Source: Pseudoscleropodium purum (lineage: Eukaryota > Streptophyta > Bryopsida > Hypnales > Brachytheciaceae). From it: a DNA stretch of 64,000 bases. How positions within the stretch are numbered: position 1 is the first letter of the stretch; each line of letters starts with the position of its first letter. Both the position numbers and the translations under genes were made by a program. Positions 13,916-25,796 of this stretch are shown piece by piece. The notes under the pieces were generated by a model. That model ran no database searches. It saw only the letters and a program-made list of their open reading frames with translations, and was not told the origin of the DNA. The stretch covers positions 806,001-870,000 of the forward strand of contig OZ017805.1 in assembly GCA_963969395.1 (NCBI GenBank), written 5' to 3'.

Positions 13916-14437
13916 AAGAAACCTTACAGTCCCCTCTTTCTACTCCCTCAACAAAAACTTTAAGTACCCCCTACCTCTCTCTTGAGTCTCTTTATGAACA
14001 TCACCCCCTTCATTATCAAATATGAGTGCTAGTATCCCCCCCTTGGAAGCTCTATGATGTGCACAAATTCGAAAATTCTAACTCTCTTTCAAACAATCAA
14101 ATTGACCTCGCTACCTACCACCGACATCCACCACTTTTCTTAGCACATGCATGGGTATACCATCTCTCTCCTTGAGATAGAATTGTACTAGAAAAGAGCT
14201 CTACCAGAGCAAGTGCCAATTGTTGCTAACTCCCACAAATAAAGGCGGGTTGGGCCTAGCAGAGAAATTCTCACTTTTAGGGGGTAAGAGAAATTTGCGG
14301 ATCCTTTAAGGCCAGTGCTACTTTGTTTCTCCCAAAGTTACTCTTCTAGGGCAAGTTACAAGACAAGTTAGGTTTGAATTTTTTTATTCTTTGAGCATTT
14401 TGTACTTGTGCTGAGGTCTTTCTTTGTGTAATTTTGT
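13916..14437. other. Short spacer between two PIF-type remnants
   Basis: Contains pyrimidine-rich tracts (about 13930-14080) and a moderately GC-rich segment around 14200-14340. No gene, terminal repeat or RNA feature could be identified. Confidence 0.35.
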
Positions 14438-15289
14438 TTGCTAATTGCTTTTAAGTTGTGCTTAGAAGTTAGAATAAGTATGGAAGACGAGAGTTTGTTG
14501 AAGTTGCTTCTTACCAACAATCTTCCACCTTTTAAAGGCATTCCTTCTCAAATTTCTCCTCTTATTTCTTTTGTTCCTACTTCTACACCTCCCTCTTCTA
14601 TATCACAAATACCACAACAAGATCGGTATTAGAGCAATGCTGCCATGAGATTTTTGTTGTCACAATGCAAGGAGTATATAGAGGCTCACAACTCTGTAAT
14701 GATTAGAAATCATCAGTGGATGAAGACTCACAAGCTCTTTATTGCTCAATTTTTGCAAGAATTTGTGAAGAAGGTGAAATTGTTATTGAACAAGTGGAAA
14801 AAGTTGTAAAGCACATATTTAAAGATGAAGAAGTTGCGAAACCAAAGAGGTGGCGGTGTACGTAATGATGGTGCCAAATTTATTTGGTATGACAAAATTA
14901 AGACCAACAATGTTCTTAGAAGCATTGACAAAGTTGTTCTCGTCCTAGGCCTAGGGACCTCTGATGCACCTGTAGATGTATTTGATGAACACAATAAACA
15001 TGGGTAGCCATTTTCACCACCAACTTCTTATATTGGCTATGAAAGCAGTAGAAATAGTCTATGAACACGAGTAGCAAACTTACCAAGTTCTCGCAGCAAA
15101 AGTACTTCCTCAAAACCAAATAAGCGATCTAGAACTGAGAAGAATGTTATGTACATTTTGGACAAGTTGGTTGATTTTGTAGTTGAAATTGAAAAGCTAA
15201 AGATTAAGGCTACATTGACCATATACAATGATAACTTGATTGAGTGTCAAGAGAATAGGAAACTTGAACTTAAATTGTTACGTTTGTAG
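14438..15289 (+). pseudogene. Second Myb/SANT-like (trihelix) remnant, plus strand
   Basis: The first open segment starts at 14438 and includes a Pro/Ser-rich tail. After a stop (14630) the frame continues with a helix-rich stretch (QWMKTHKLFIAQFLQEFV) and then LLLNKWKKL, a Tyr/Lys-rich helix and a Gly-rich turn before FIWYDKI. That order matches the third helix and tail of a trihelix/Myb-SANT domain ('KWK-L...Y...RGG...F.WYDKI'). The last part (about 15100-15289) is a charged helix rich in Glu, Lys and Leu ending at TAG 15287-15289. At least two stops interrupt it. It faces the PIF transposase remnant at 17.0-18.0 kb, mirroring the pair at 12.5-13.9 kb. Confidence 0.5.
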
Positions 15290-15880
15290 TAGGCTAGTGG
15301 TGAGCATTTAGCTAATATGTTTAACTACATTGTTTAAAAAAATGCAAAATAGATTTCATGCTATTGGCATTTTTTTGTAGTATTTTGGTTTCTCCCTTGA
15401 TTGCAATTATGTTGCATTTTATGTCTAATATATGTTGATTACAAATTATCAAATCTTTTAGAGGTTGAAATTAAGTCATTGCTCCTTTACATTGGTCATG
15501 TGTACCTATTTTTGTCAATTGCTTAATTGCAATGATTTTCCGGTTTTTTTAGTTCAATTTTCATTAGGTTTAGGATTTCTATGATTTCATTATCAATTAG
15601 CATCTTTGACTACATCTTTCATTGCATTATTAAATTTCAGGGTTTTGTTTTGCAAATGATCTTCCTATAGGTGATCGGGTTGGAATATAACTTTTTGTTG
15701 TCAATTTGGTTTTGAATGACTAGTTCAATCTTCAACTATTTGGAGATTATTTGTGGACATTTGATATTTTATGGCAGATTTCTATTCAATTTCTATTCAA
15801 TTTTTTGTTTCATGTGCTTTGAATACAAGTTGACTTGTTTACATACATTGAATTCTATGGATTTAGTTGTTGAGTAACCT
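15290..15880. other. AT-rich spacer, nothing identified
   Basis: No open frame or repeat stands out; it leads directly into the tandem repeat that follows. Confidence 0.4.
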
Positions 15881-15884
15881 CAAA

Positions 15885-16400
15885 TTCAATTTTAGATGGA
15901 TTGGTTTATTTAGCTAGAAGTTCATTTCCAATGGTGGTTGATGTAATTTCAATTTTAAATTGTGGTTGAGTAACATCAAATTAATCTTAGATGGACTAGT
16001 TTATTTATCTAGAAGTTCATTCTTAACGGTGGTTGATGTAATTTCAATTTTAAATTGTGGTTGAATAACATTATATCAATTTTAGGGGGACTGGTTTATA
16101 TAGCTAGAAGTTCATTTCTAATGGTCGTTGATTTGATTTTAATTGTAAACTATAGTTGAATAAGATCAAATCAATTTTATATAGATTGGTTCATTTATTT
16201 AGTTCATTTCCAATGATGGTTGATTTTATTTAATTTTGAATTGTAGTTGATTAACATCACATCAATTCCATATGTACAGGTTTAATTAGCTTGAATATCA
16301 TTTCTAAATTCTAATAGTGGTTGATTAACATTACATCAATTTTATTTGTCAATTCTATAGCTTAAACATCATTTTCAATGGTCATTGTTTAAATTTTTAA
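15885..16400. repeat. ~95-bp tandem repeat, five to six diverged copies
   Basis: The unit contains 'ctagaagttcatt', then 'ggtggttgatgt', then 'ttgtggttgagtaacatca'. The word ctagaag starts at 15914, 16009 and 16104, exactly 95 bases apart. Later copies (about 16200, 16295, 16368) are more diverged and slightly shorter. Copies become less alike toward the 3' side, as in an old array. Confidence 0.8.
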
Positions 16401-17044
16401 TCTATTTTATATGGATTTGTATAGTTGATTTAGAGATTAAGAGATATGATTGATATTAATTTAATTATTTTGACTTTTTTAACATAAACCTTAATTGAAG
16501 GTACCAATGCAATGCTATTTACTTGTTCAAAGTATCATTGTACAATTGATTGCCTCTTGAAGGAATTTTAAGTGTTAGTTAAAGAATTATAGGAAATTGT
16601 TTAATAAAGTAAAAATGAATTGGCATGTCTAATTTACATTTGTATATTTTTTGGACCTTCTTAGAATTAGGTAAAAAATTGAGAACCTAAACCTAATTAT
16701 GGGCATTTAATCCCTTGTAATCAAAGATTGATTTTAATCACAATAGAGTGTATTTTGAATTGAGTACAAAGACAACATTTATAGAAACAATCTCATGTGT
16801 TCTAACTATTACTATACAAACTGAAGTTAGAGATGTGAAAGATTATATGGGCAAATAAAAAAATCATAAACAAAGTTATACTTTCAATATTAAAACAAGT
16901 ATTTAAATCACTATGAATTACATTCCATTCATGATTGAAATAAAATCTCTCGTGGCCTCATAGGCAACCCTTGCAAACTTCGTAGGCAACCTTTATTGAA
17001 GAAATTGCATTTTTCCAACATGAAATCCAATTTAAGGGTCATTT
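16401..17044. other. AT-rich spacer, nothing identified
   Basis: No supported gene or repeat. It probably lies inside the old PIF/Harbinger element whose transposase follows. Confidence 0.35.
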
Positions 17045-18032
17045 TTGAAGTCTAGCATCTACAGGTAGAAGCACATGTTGCTTCTTTAATTCATACTAGT
17101 TGTATAAAATACAACAAGCTAAAGTAACAAGAATGGCTTTGTCACCAAACATGTTGAATTCTTTCAAAATGTACCAACAATTTCTTAAACTTGCAAAAGC
17201 TTGTTTGATAAGAACTCTACCACTATTAACAAAAGAATAAAATCTAGACACACTACAAAATTTTTTTAGGAAAGGATGCACAAAAAATTAAAATGTTTAA
17301 ACATTCTAAACAAAAAAATGGGAAAAGAAAAACTTACCGAATTTGGTCCATTACAGTTGGATTATTTAGTTTGAAATTCTTAAATAGATATGGTCTATTT
17401 AGGTAAGCATTGTCACAAATCAAGTATGGTCTAATGTCCATTCAACCCAAGTGGATGACTCATGTCGATAGAATTTGTCTTATATTCAATTGAGCAATAC
17501 GATACAACAAATTTTCCAACATCATATACACCTCTAAGTTGGCCAACATAGACATTCTAAAACATTCTATTTGTATTACACACTACTTATAAAATAATGC
17601 TATGAAATTTTTTGCGATTGAAAAAATCTTGGGCATGGGGGGTATTGTATACTTGGACTACATGCCAAAGGAATATGGATAAGATCAATTGCACCAGCTA
17701 TATTTGATTATCTAGTAAGGTCTCTAAAACTTTCTATAATGCTCTGTAGGCAATTGCTATGAGGTTTATCGATGAATTGAAAGAATAAGCCATCTTTTGC
17801 AATCCCTAATGTTCAGCATACAATCATAGTGTACTTCCAAATAATGTACTCACCACATCGATACAAGTTGTGCATTCTAGTACAATTGACTCCATGTGTT
17901 AATCGGTATAAAACAAGTTTCACTTGTTTTGTAATTAGAATGGGTGGTCTTATAAATGTAATAGCAATGGGATGCAAAAATGGTGTTAATAAATCAACAA
18001 GAGCCTCAAACTTTGAAAAATTCATACGATAA
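17045..18032 (-). pseudogene. PIF/Harbinger (DDE) transposase, full-length but degraded
   Basis: Minus-strand reading from about 18030 gives FSKFEALVDLLTPFLHP, an IRPPI block and YRLTHGVN, matching the N-terminal part of HARBI1-type transposases. Near 17700 NIAGAIDLIHIPLA carries the first catalytic Asp (family GAIDGTH). Near 17420 YLICDNAYLNRPYLF carries the second. The segment 17281-17096 gives LIKQAFASLRNCWYIL and TLACCILYN, the family's 'VE-AFG-LK-RW-IL ... CCVLHN', with Lys where the catalytic Glu belongs. Several stops and frame changes separate these blocks, so it is dead. Its opposite orientation to the remnant at 12.5 kb implies a second, independent element. Confidence 0.75.
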
Positions 18033-20518
18033 ATTTGCTAGTACCTCATATTCAACATCTATAGAGATGTATGTCATACTTTGGCTTTTACAACGTTGTG
18101 GTGGATGTACCAATGTTGCTCAATCTACCACATGCGACGTGGAAACCACTACCTCGACGCCATCACAATAATAATTGGAAGCAAACATTATACAATGAAA
18201 CCTTCTGCAATGTCAAACAAAACAATGGGCACTACATGATGATGTCTATGACCCTCAAAGGTCAATAGTACTACTACAAATGCAAAGAAAACAAGAAAGG
18301 TGTGATTCACCATTTCTACAATTATGTGTTGGCTATAATTTCAACTATTTTTTGAAAAAGAAAAGCAAAAGAAATTGGAAGAAGAGCAATATTTTTGCCA
18401 CAATCTAATTGAACACACCTAAAACACAAACAAAGTTCAAAAGAAGATGAAAATGGAAGCCTTGGAGGCAAATTTTTTTGATAAACAATTCTGTAAGTTC
18501 TTTGGCTTGGCAAGATGTGGGAGAAATCACATTTGTGGAATTGCGTTGCCATAGCCCTGCGGCCCTCAAAATCCCAATCCATGCTAGTATGTCATGTGAC
18601 TAAGTGGATGGCAAGTGGCGTGGGACATATGCGTTGGGGCATGTGTAAGATGGATCAAGCTTGTCCATATTCCAAAGCACGGGTACCTAAGCTTTAGGGC
18701 CAAACCACCCCTGGTAAAGGGCGGGGTACCTATAGTAGAATGGCGAGGTACCTATAGCTAAGCCCAGGGTAGCTCTTACTTGGTTACATAGTTTTTTTGA
18801 AACCTCCCCAAATATCTTTTTTATTTGTTCACTGATGAATCTTGTTCAAGTTTGCTGCTACAGTTTTGCGTGTCTAACCTATCAACACTAGTTGGTATCT
18901 TTTATGCTTTTTTTGTTCTTGTTGGGAGCGCAAAGTTGTGGTGTGCACGAGGGTTGAGCATGCAGTTCTACAAGCAAAAATTGAGCATGCAAGGGATGAA
19001 AAACAAGTTGTATAGTGTTTTAAGAGTTGAGGAGCAAACTGAAGCGCAACTCAAGCAACAACTAGACTTGTCATTGCAAAGTTTCGACTAAACAAATGTA
19101 TTGCATTTCAAAGTATCAACTTCACCCTCAATACAAAAGCTCGTGTACATCTGAAGTTATTAAACATGCACTAAATTGTATAGTGTTTTTGGTCCAATGT
19201 CTCAATACTTATTGATCATTTAAAGAGCAGAATGTCAAGTAAATATTAGAAGTCATGGAAATTAGGTCAAACCGAATCGCCAATTCCAATTCTTGCGCCT
19301 CTAGTGCACAAGTCTAGTGGACAAAACATTGGACTAGAACACTTTGTACCTCGTCTAGAGTATGGACTTGGGATGCTTAGGGTTTAATGGAATTTTTAGT
19401 TCCTTTTAATTTATGCAGAGATCCAAATTGTATGGGTGTGCTTTAGTACATGTTGGTGTTATGGATATGCTCAAATTTTATAAGTTTACAATTGGTAAAG
19501 CTCGATTATGTACCAATTGATACACTATTGATTGTGCATCCATGTTACAACATTGACCTTTACAATCCTAGCACATCAATATCTGGTCATACTCTATGAA
19601 TGTGTGTCTATTTTGGTCATGTGTTTTCTGTGTATTTCCAATTGCACGCATCATTTCTAGGGATTGAGATTTGTTTGACTTTGGATTACATATGGGTTCT
19701 ATATCTCTCTCTTTCATTAAATTACGATTGGTGCCCTAATTTGAATTTAATTTATAGTTTTGAATGCTCATCTTTTGTTGTCTATATGTCAACTCTCATT
19801 GGTCTCAGATCAATAGACCTCTATTCTAGTTACTAATTACACTAATTGGTCTTCATTGTTCCATGGAGCATGAGCTATTGAGTGCTTACTAAATAATGTG
19901 ATGCTACTACAAGTTGCTTTGAATGAAGCGACGTCAACAACAGCAACATTAGAAGCTCTGAAGTGATTAAAAGGACATGCATTATCAATCCAATGTGTTG
20001 CAATTAGTCCCTCCGGGAGTCAAGTAATTGTTATCCTTTTACAAAACTCAAGCGCCAAGAAAGATTGGCTTATGAGACACTTCAAGTGCTACTTGACACA
20101 AAATTTTTGTCTTTCTTTGTTTTAAGAACATTTGTACAGTGTAGTAAAAATTTTGACATTCTTGTTTGACCAGAATGGCAAGATTGCCTTAACATGATGT
20201 TTGTGTGTTTGAAGAAGTACATTATTTCAAAGATTGAAGCATATTTGAGAACAAAAAATAGATGCTAGTGATGTCCCTCTTTGTTTTGTAAGGAACTCGT
20301 AAGTGAGAATGACTGTAGCCACCTTCTTGTTTGATGCTTGACTTGTTCCTTACTTTGATGTTGTAAATTTTTCCTAATATTCTCTAAAGAGAAAATTTTG
20401 TTTCAATAGATAAAGCTTATGTTTTGAATGTGCAGGAATATATATTCCAGAAGGAGCTTTTAGAGTTCATATCTAATTTGAAACTTCTTGGATAGGCATC
20501 TCACAGGGTAGCAATATA
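18033..20518. other. Intergenic, no gene recognised
   Basis: The word ggtacct occurs three times between 18685 and 18755 (ggg/gcgggg/gcgaggtacct), giving a small GC-richer repeat cluster. Open frames at 18825-19091 and 19600-19836 have no motif I know. A short block near 19910-20070 may be an eroded upstream part of the integrase-type gene that follows, but this could not be supported. Confidence 0.35.
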
Positions 20519-21690
20519 GTGGAATTAAATGTAGAGCCCACAATTGTATTGGTTGACTATGTGGAAGCTATGTTAAATGAAGGGACTCGATTTAAGGAAA
20601 TTACACAATCATTGAACATCTCTAATCCCAGACAACTAAGAAAAATGATAACCAAAACTTTGGGATATAAATTTTGAGTTCATTATAGCTTTACAATAGA
20701 AGAAATGTCCAACACCATTCAAGGTGCCCTTTCTATTACAGAACATGGAGTAAATGGGGGGATCCGACATGTGAAGGCATCACTTGTACGATTGCACATT
20801 AGGGCATCTAGGCACCTAGTGGTAGAGCCTTGCAAACCATATCAGGTACTTTTACAAATTCAAATGTATTTTGTTGGATTTCTTATGTGTTTTGGTAAAA
20901 AAAGTCTAATACGTTTATTATTCTCTCCATTACAAAGGCACATTACAATAGACATAGATAAGCATTACCTATTGTTTGTTGTCAATATAATGTCTTTGTG
21001 CCCATGGCCCTTTGGCATATAGATTGTAAGTTAAATGCTCCTTTCTCTATTTAATCTAATTTCCTTACGAAGCTAAGGGATAAGGCATCTTATCTTTCAT
21101 TGTTTTAACATTGGAAATGCTTGCTTTATGCAGCATATGATAAATTAACTATGTATGGATTACGAATACATGGTTGCATTGACGGGGCCTCATATTAAAT
21201 CTTATATGCCAAAGTTGCACCAAACAAGACTCAAGAAACTCTTTTTGAACCATTTCTTGTAGTTGTTGAGAAATTTGGTTCTCCTCTACAGGTGAGGTCT
21301 AAATTTGTTGCTTAGTATGCTTTGATTTGGAAACATGTGTTGGAAATACAAGCGAGGACCTATAATCCATTCCTTATTGGTTCATCATTGCACAATTAAA
21401 GGATAGAGCATTGATGGAGGTTGTGGGAGAAGGTAATTTGGTTTTACAAAAATGCTATCCAAGAAATAATTGAATAAGGATATTTCATTCTTGATAATCC
21501 ATATCATAGGGCTTCTTTTCAAGCTATCTACATCCCTATTTAGCAAGACATTGTAAATGAATGGATTGGAGTTTGGAACCTTCATTGTGTACGACTAATC
21601 AATGAGTAAGGAAGATTTTGTCCATCTCATGTGCTAGCAAGATGTTTTCGGGAATATGAATGTCTTCATGGGTGAGTTCAAGAATTCTCA
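20519..21690 (+). pseudogene. Integrase-core (DDE) transposase of a eukaryotic family, degraded, introns still visible
   Basis: Coding pieces run in the order expected for the eukaryotic 'integrase core' transposase family. An N-terminal helix block (20570-20680) comes first, then VPMALWHID (ending 21024), then MYGLRIHGCIDGAS, FGSPLQVRS and GSSLHN-RIE, and a C-terminal WNLH block (about 21570). The family equivalents are ALWHIDG-HKL, IHGGIDGYSR, VRSDRG and HNQRIERLWRD. Two GT-AG introns can be read: about 20848-20938, and 21026-21133. Splicing the second joins WHID to SYDKLTMYGL in frame as the family requires. The Asp expected after VRS is Lys, and several stops are present, so it is inactive. 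Retained introns argue against a processed copy. Confidence 0.65.
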
Positions 21691-23805
21691 AATCCTTATT
21701 CAAATTTTATTGTGTTATTTTTACTTTATAATTGATATCTTGTTTAGTATTGATGCTCTAGAACCTTTGTTAAAAATTATATAATTGTATTTTTATGACC
21801 AATATCTTGTTCAATGTTATACTACAAAAGGTGGACATCACACATTGAAGACATGTATGCTGAGAATGATCAAGACAATAATGGTACTTAAGATTTAGAC
21901 TCATCTAGTTTACAAATTTGGACTATGCGTAGAAGTGCATGAAATCCCACTTTATTTGACTTTTCTAGCTTGCTAATAGACCTCTTTGCCTTTTGGAATG
22001 CAACATACAAAGTAGGGAAAGTTGGCAAGGACATATTGAAATGTTTTCATTTACACTATTTTTTGTCCCACTATTATTATGTCTCAAGAGAGTGGCATCT
22101 CTGTACAACAATTCATTCCATTAGAGCATTCTACTAAAAGTATAGAAGCCTTTTAGTTATTGGTTAGGACAATTAGTACTAACATTGGCCAGTAATGTTT
22201 TATACTTTGTATATGAGCAGAGGCTACCAGATCCAAAGTGATCAGATTGAAGTTCTGTTAGTAATCAAATACAAATTCTTCTTGACCCTAGCTTCTTGTT
22301 TATTTGGGCATCAAAGGAATGCAAACTCCTTTCAAACATCAGCTTTGCTTACTTTCTTTTGCCCTCTATTTCGTCTCTATTAAGAGATTGGTCTGTAACA
22401 AAAAATCTATGCCAGGGACCTCCTTCCATAGGACCAACACTACGCAGGGCCCAACTATAGCATTAGCAAATCCCACAACAAACATCCGGAATTTTTGATT
22501 CATTGCAATAGAAATTACGCAATCTCACTTTTAAAAGCAAGCTACAAAGTGTAATGGACATGCAATATCTTGTTTCCATAAAGACTAACTAAATGGGTAA
22601 GAATTTGATTACTTGCAAGGTTTAGTTGGAACTCTTCGCCACTACGTACTTGCTTGGTCTTTAGACTTGAGTCTTCATGGCAAGCCTATAGAGTGTATCT
22701 CAATCTTGACTACTAGTCTGCTACACCATTGTGATGTGCATTGTGTCTCTTAGGTGCAACATGTATACTGACTCACAAAGAAAATGACAACAACTTCAAG
22801 GTATTTATATCCCACAATAATGCTTCCAATTGGATATGCACAATCATCAACAAATTGGACTCTCTTGCAATTCTTGGTGCTTAAAATCAACCATTAATCC
22901 ATTCAATCCTAGGTTTGTTATGCTCCTTTGTAATTGCTCATGGTTTCAATTGACCTCTTTGGTTGTAATCATTGAAACTAGCTATGTATAACCCAAATTA
23001 AATTAGTGTCTAATTGAACAACCCAATTCTATTCTTCTTCAGGCCTAAGGTAAAAAACTAGATTCCTTCCCACTCTGACTTTGTTACTCCTTGTTGTTTA
23101 TGGACGTTGTGGTGTTGATTATGAGCCTTTGTTCAAGAATGTGATCATTTGTGCCACTTTATGTACTCAAATTGGCTTATTTCTATGCTTTTAGATGTTA
23201 CATTGTTAAATTAAATAGCATTTGATGCAACAATGAGCGCACTATGACTCGCAGATAATTTGGGTCAAACTGATGGCTATGAGGCCATACTATTGCTATC
23301 ATGTTCTTCAATCTTTTAAAAAAGGAATGGCACTAAATTTATTCTGTTGCAAAGAACCTTTGGGTACTAAAGGGTGATGTTAAATAATGAACCCAACTAT
23401 AAATAATTGAGGACTAGCTATGGAAATGATTAATTAATAAGCTTTTACAAACTCTTTAAGTTTGCTAATGATATTGGGCATGATGTAGTTGTTTTATAAC
23501 TTTCATTTACTTTTTAAGAATTTAAAATTGCTTTCATAGGATGTAATTTGTATTTCTACAAATACAAGTGATGTTTTCTTTCATTGTATCATTGTATCAT
23601 TGTAAAATATAAATTAAATACATTGCCCTATTCAACAAATATTTCAAATGCAAGGGCTTTAAAATATAGCAATGGTCCACATTGCAACCTAATTATATTC
23701 TCTCTACAATGGCTTTCACGTTGTCGGGTTGAGATAAATGCGCTTTGGGAATACACAGGGTATCTGGCTGCAATTAGAATTAGTTAACCAGGGACTTCAA
23801 ACAAT
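21691..23805. other. Intergenic, no gene recognised
   Basis: Mixed-composition DNA with open frames under 70 codons, none with a recognisable domain. No terminal repeats found. Confidence 0.35.
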
Positions 23806-23862
23806 CTTCAGGTCTTCAATCTTCGGTCTTCAATCTTCGGTCTTCAATCTTCAATCTTCCTT
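23800..23862. repeat. Short tandem repeat of ttcggtcttcaatc-type units
   Basis: A run built from 'cttcaatcttc(g/a)gt' repeats four to five times, ending before a GC-richer block (23880-24120). Confidence 0.7.
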
Positions 23863-24355
23863 TGACCTATCCTGTGTTGGCTCTAAACGGGTAAGGGTTT
23901 GATCAGGTAGGTGATAAGAAACCACAGGCCTCGAACGGGTAAAACGGGACAGCATAACACGAGATGCCGTTCGGATGATGGGCTCCTAAACTTCAAACCC
24001 ACGGTGACCAACAATCGTGCCTCACCGGTGGGAACAATAAAATATGACCATGTGGGTGATTAATCCCACTTCGTCACCACAAACACAAAATGGGGCTACT
24101 CTTGGATACCACAGAGCTCGCAACAAGTTTACAATGCAGAAAGGAAAAACAACTAGCCTCCAAAACCGGCTGGGAATAACAAATAAAACAAATTGGGCCA
24201 CAAACCACAACACACAAGAGGGTTCCAAAGATCTTCACTCTTTCATTTCTTCATTCCTCTATGTCTTGTATTCTTGAAGTGTTCAAAAACACAACAAGAA
24301 AATTGAAAACTAACCCCAAACTACTTCTAAACTTCAAACTAACACTACATAGGTT
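23863..24355. other. GC-richer, CpG-containing block, possibly the edge of an element
   Basis: From about 23890 to 24180 the sequence has far more CG dinucleotides (cgggt, ccggtg, acgaga) than its neighbours. It resembles a younger inserted sequence such as an LTR or similar terminus, but no matching partner, primer-binding site or duplication was found. Overlapping open frames on both strands (about 70 codons) are not supported as genes. Confidence 0.3.
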
Positions 24356-24359
24356 TCAC

Positions 24360-24900
24360 AACTTTAAATATTAAGTATCTTAGCTCTCTGAAAATCTAAC
24401 AAAATACACTAAAACTCCTCCAAATTTGAACTCATTCTAAGCTATTATTTAAACATTATGGACAAACAAGTCTTGGCCTTTCTTTTCTAAAGGCAGCGGA
24501 CCTCTTCACCTTTGGATCTCCATATCTCGCTCAAAAATACTCCAATTGTGAAGTATAATAAGTCTCTAGAAAGCTAAAAAAATACACTAATACTCCTCCA
24601 AATTTGACCTCATTGTAAACTACTGTCCAGACATTATGAACAAAGCAAGCCTTAGCCTTCCTTCTTTAAGACAACAAACCTTTCTACCTTTGAATCTCCA
24701 TTTTTCACTCAAAAATACTCCAATTGTGAAGTGTAATATGTTTATAGAAAGCTAACAAAATACACTAATATTCCTCCAAATTTGAGCTCATTCCAAGCTA
24801 CTGTCCAGACATCAAAGGCCTCATAAGTCTCGGCTCCTCTTAATTGGGTAACCGCAAACTTCCTACCTTCAAACTATCACAACTCCTTCAATAATCCTTC
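24360..24900. repeat. 178-bp tandem repeat, about three copies
   Basis: The word aatacactaa starts at 24403, 24581 and 24759, exactly 178 bases apart each time. Each unit also carries 'cctccaaatttga-ctcatt', 'cagacatta', a 'cttcaccttt/cttctaccttt' block and 'tcaaaaatactccaattgtgaagt'. The third copy fades after about 24850. Confidence 0.85.
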
Positions 24901-25338
24901 AAATCAAGCTTGCAAATTCATTTTGGAAAGCTAATTTCACAAGGAACAAACTCACCCATTTTTATTTCAAAAGAGCTCATACATACCGAGATATCTCCCT
25001 CCGAAATTCGGTTTCAAGACACCTCTATACACCCACATTTCTCTCTTCTTCCCCACACTAACTAAGCATCTTTTCCCTCTTTTCCTCCCAATCTCAAGTA
25101 AGAGGTGGGACACATCAGCCCATGCCCCTACTAAGACCCCACCTAAGATGCCAAACTAAATCCCCATTTACACTCTCCCTTTACTCTAAAACCCTAGCTA
25201 ACTTTTAATCACTAACTTCTCATTAAACGTTTATAATTACACATTGTGATTTTAATAAAATACTCAAAGTATAAAATTAGTAACTAACATTTAATAATTG
25301 CTCACTAGAGATAAAAAACTAGAGTTCCAATCACAGCT
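24901..25338. other. Intergenic, nothing identified
   Basis: Lies between the 178-bp array and an orphan open frame; no gene or repeat supported. Confidence 0.35.
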
Positions 25339-25796
25339 TCACTTCATCTGCAGAAAGTTGAGAATGCGTTTGATGGTGGCAGCAACGTAATTTGTACGCT
25401 CGGACTTCATCAATGGGTTGACTGGATCTTCCAACCAACATTGGTGGCCACGACTACCCTCCACCGGCAGAACCATACAATGAAAATGATCGATGTTTTT
25501 GCCCTCATAACTCGTTTCAAAAGTCACTTCCCAAGTGCTTGGCTCAACACACCCAACTTGGAGCAAGATTACCAAAACACGAGCATTGGTATCAAGATTA
25601 CCGTGCCATCGCCGCTCCACGCAAGGTTGCTTCAGCGGTCTAGAAGGCCCAGCTTCATCTCGAGGATGCCTAAGTGACAATGCAAGATCCCGTACCAAAA
25701 GGGGTTGATCTGGTAGCTGTGACAATGAAAGCTCGATTTCAGCCTCTAGTTGAAGCTCTTCATCTTGAGACTAAAAAGAAACCCTGCAGTTCGACA
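25339..25796 (-). CDS. Orphan open frame, unknown protein, with one in-frame TAG near its start
   Basis: The uninterrupted part (25725-25339) encodes 128 residues. The same frame extends upstream through one TAG to an earlier ATG near 25796, adding an acidic stretch (DEELQLEAEIEL). Composition is clearly richer in GC and CpG than its surroundings. Around residues 65-110 are Cys/Trp/His-containing phrases (VGCVEPSTWEV, HFHCMVLPVEG, HQCWLEDPV), followed by a C-terminal helix TIKRILNFLQ. Upstream on the same strand, TATTTAAGAG (about 25872) could be a TATA-like element about 75 bases before the early ATG. I do not recognise the family. It may be a real small gene, a broken exon or a piece of an element. 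Confidence 0.35.

Noticed and set aside
23863..24355. LTR of a retrotransposon
   Set aside because: No second copy, primer-binding site or TG...CA-bounded duplication could be found in the window.
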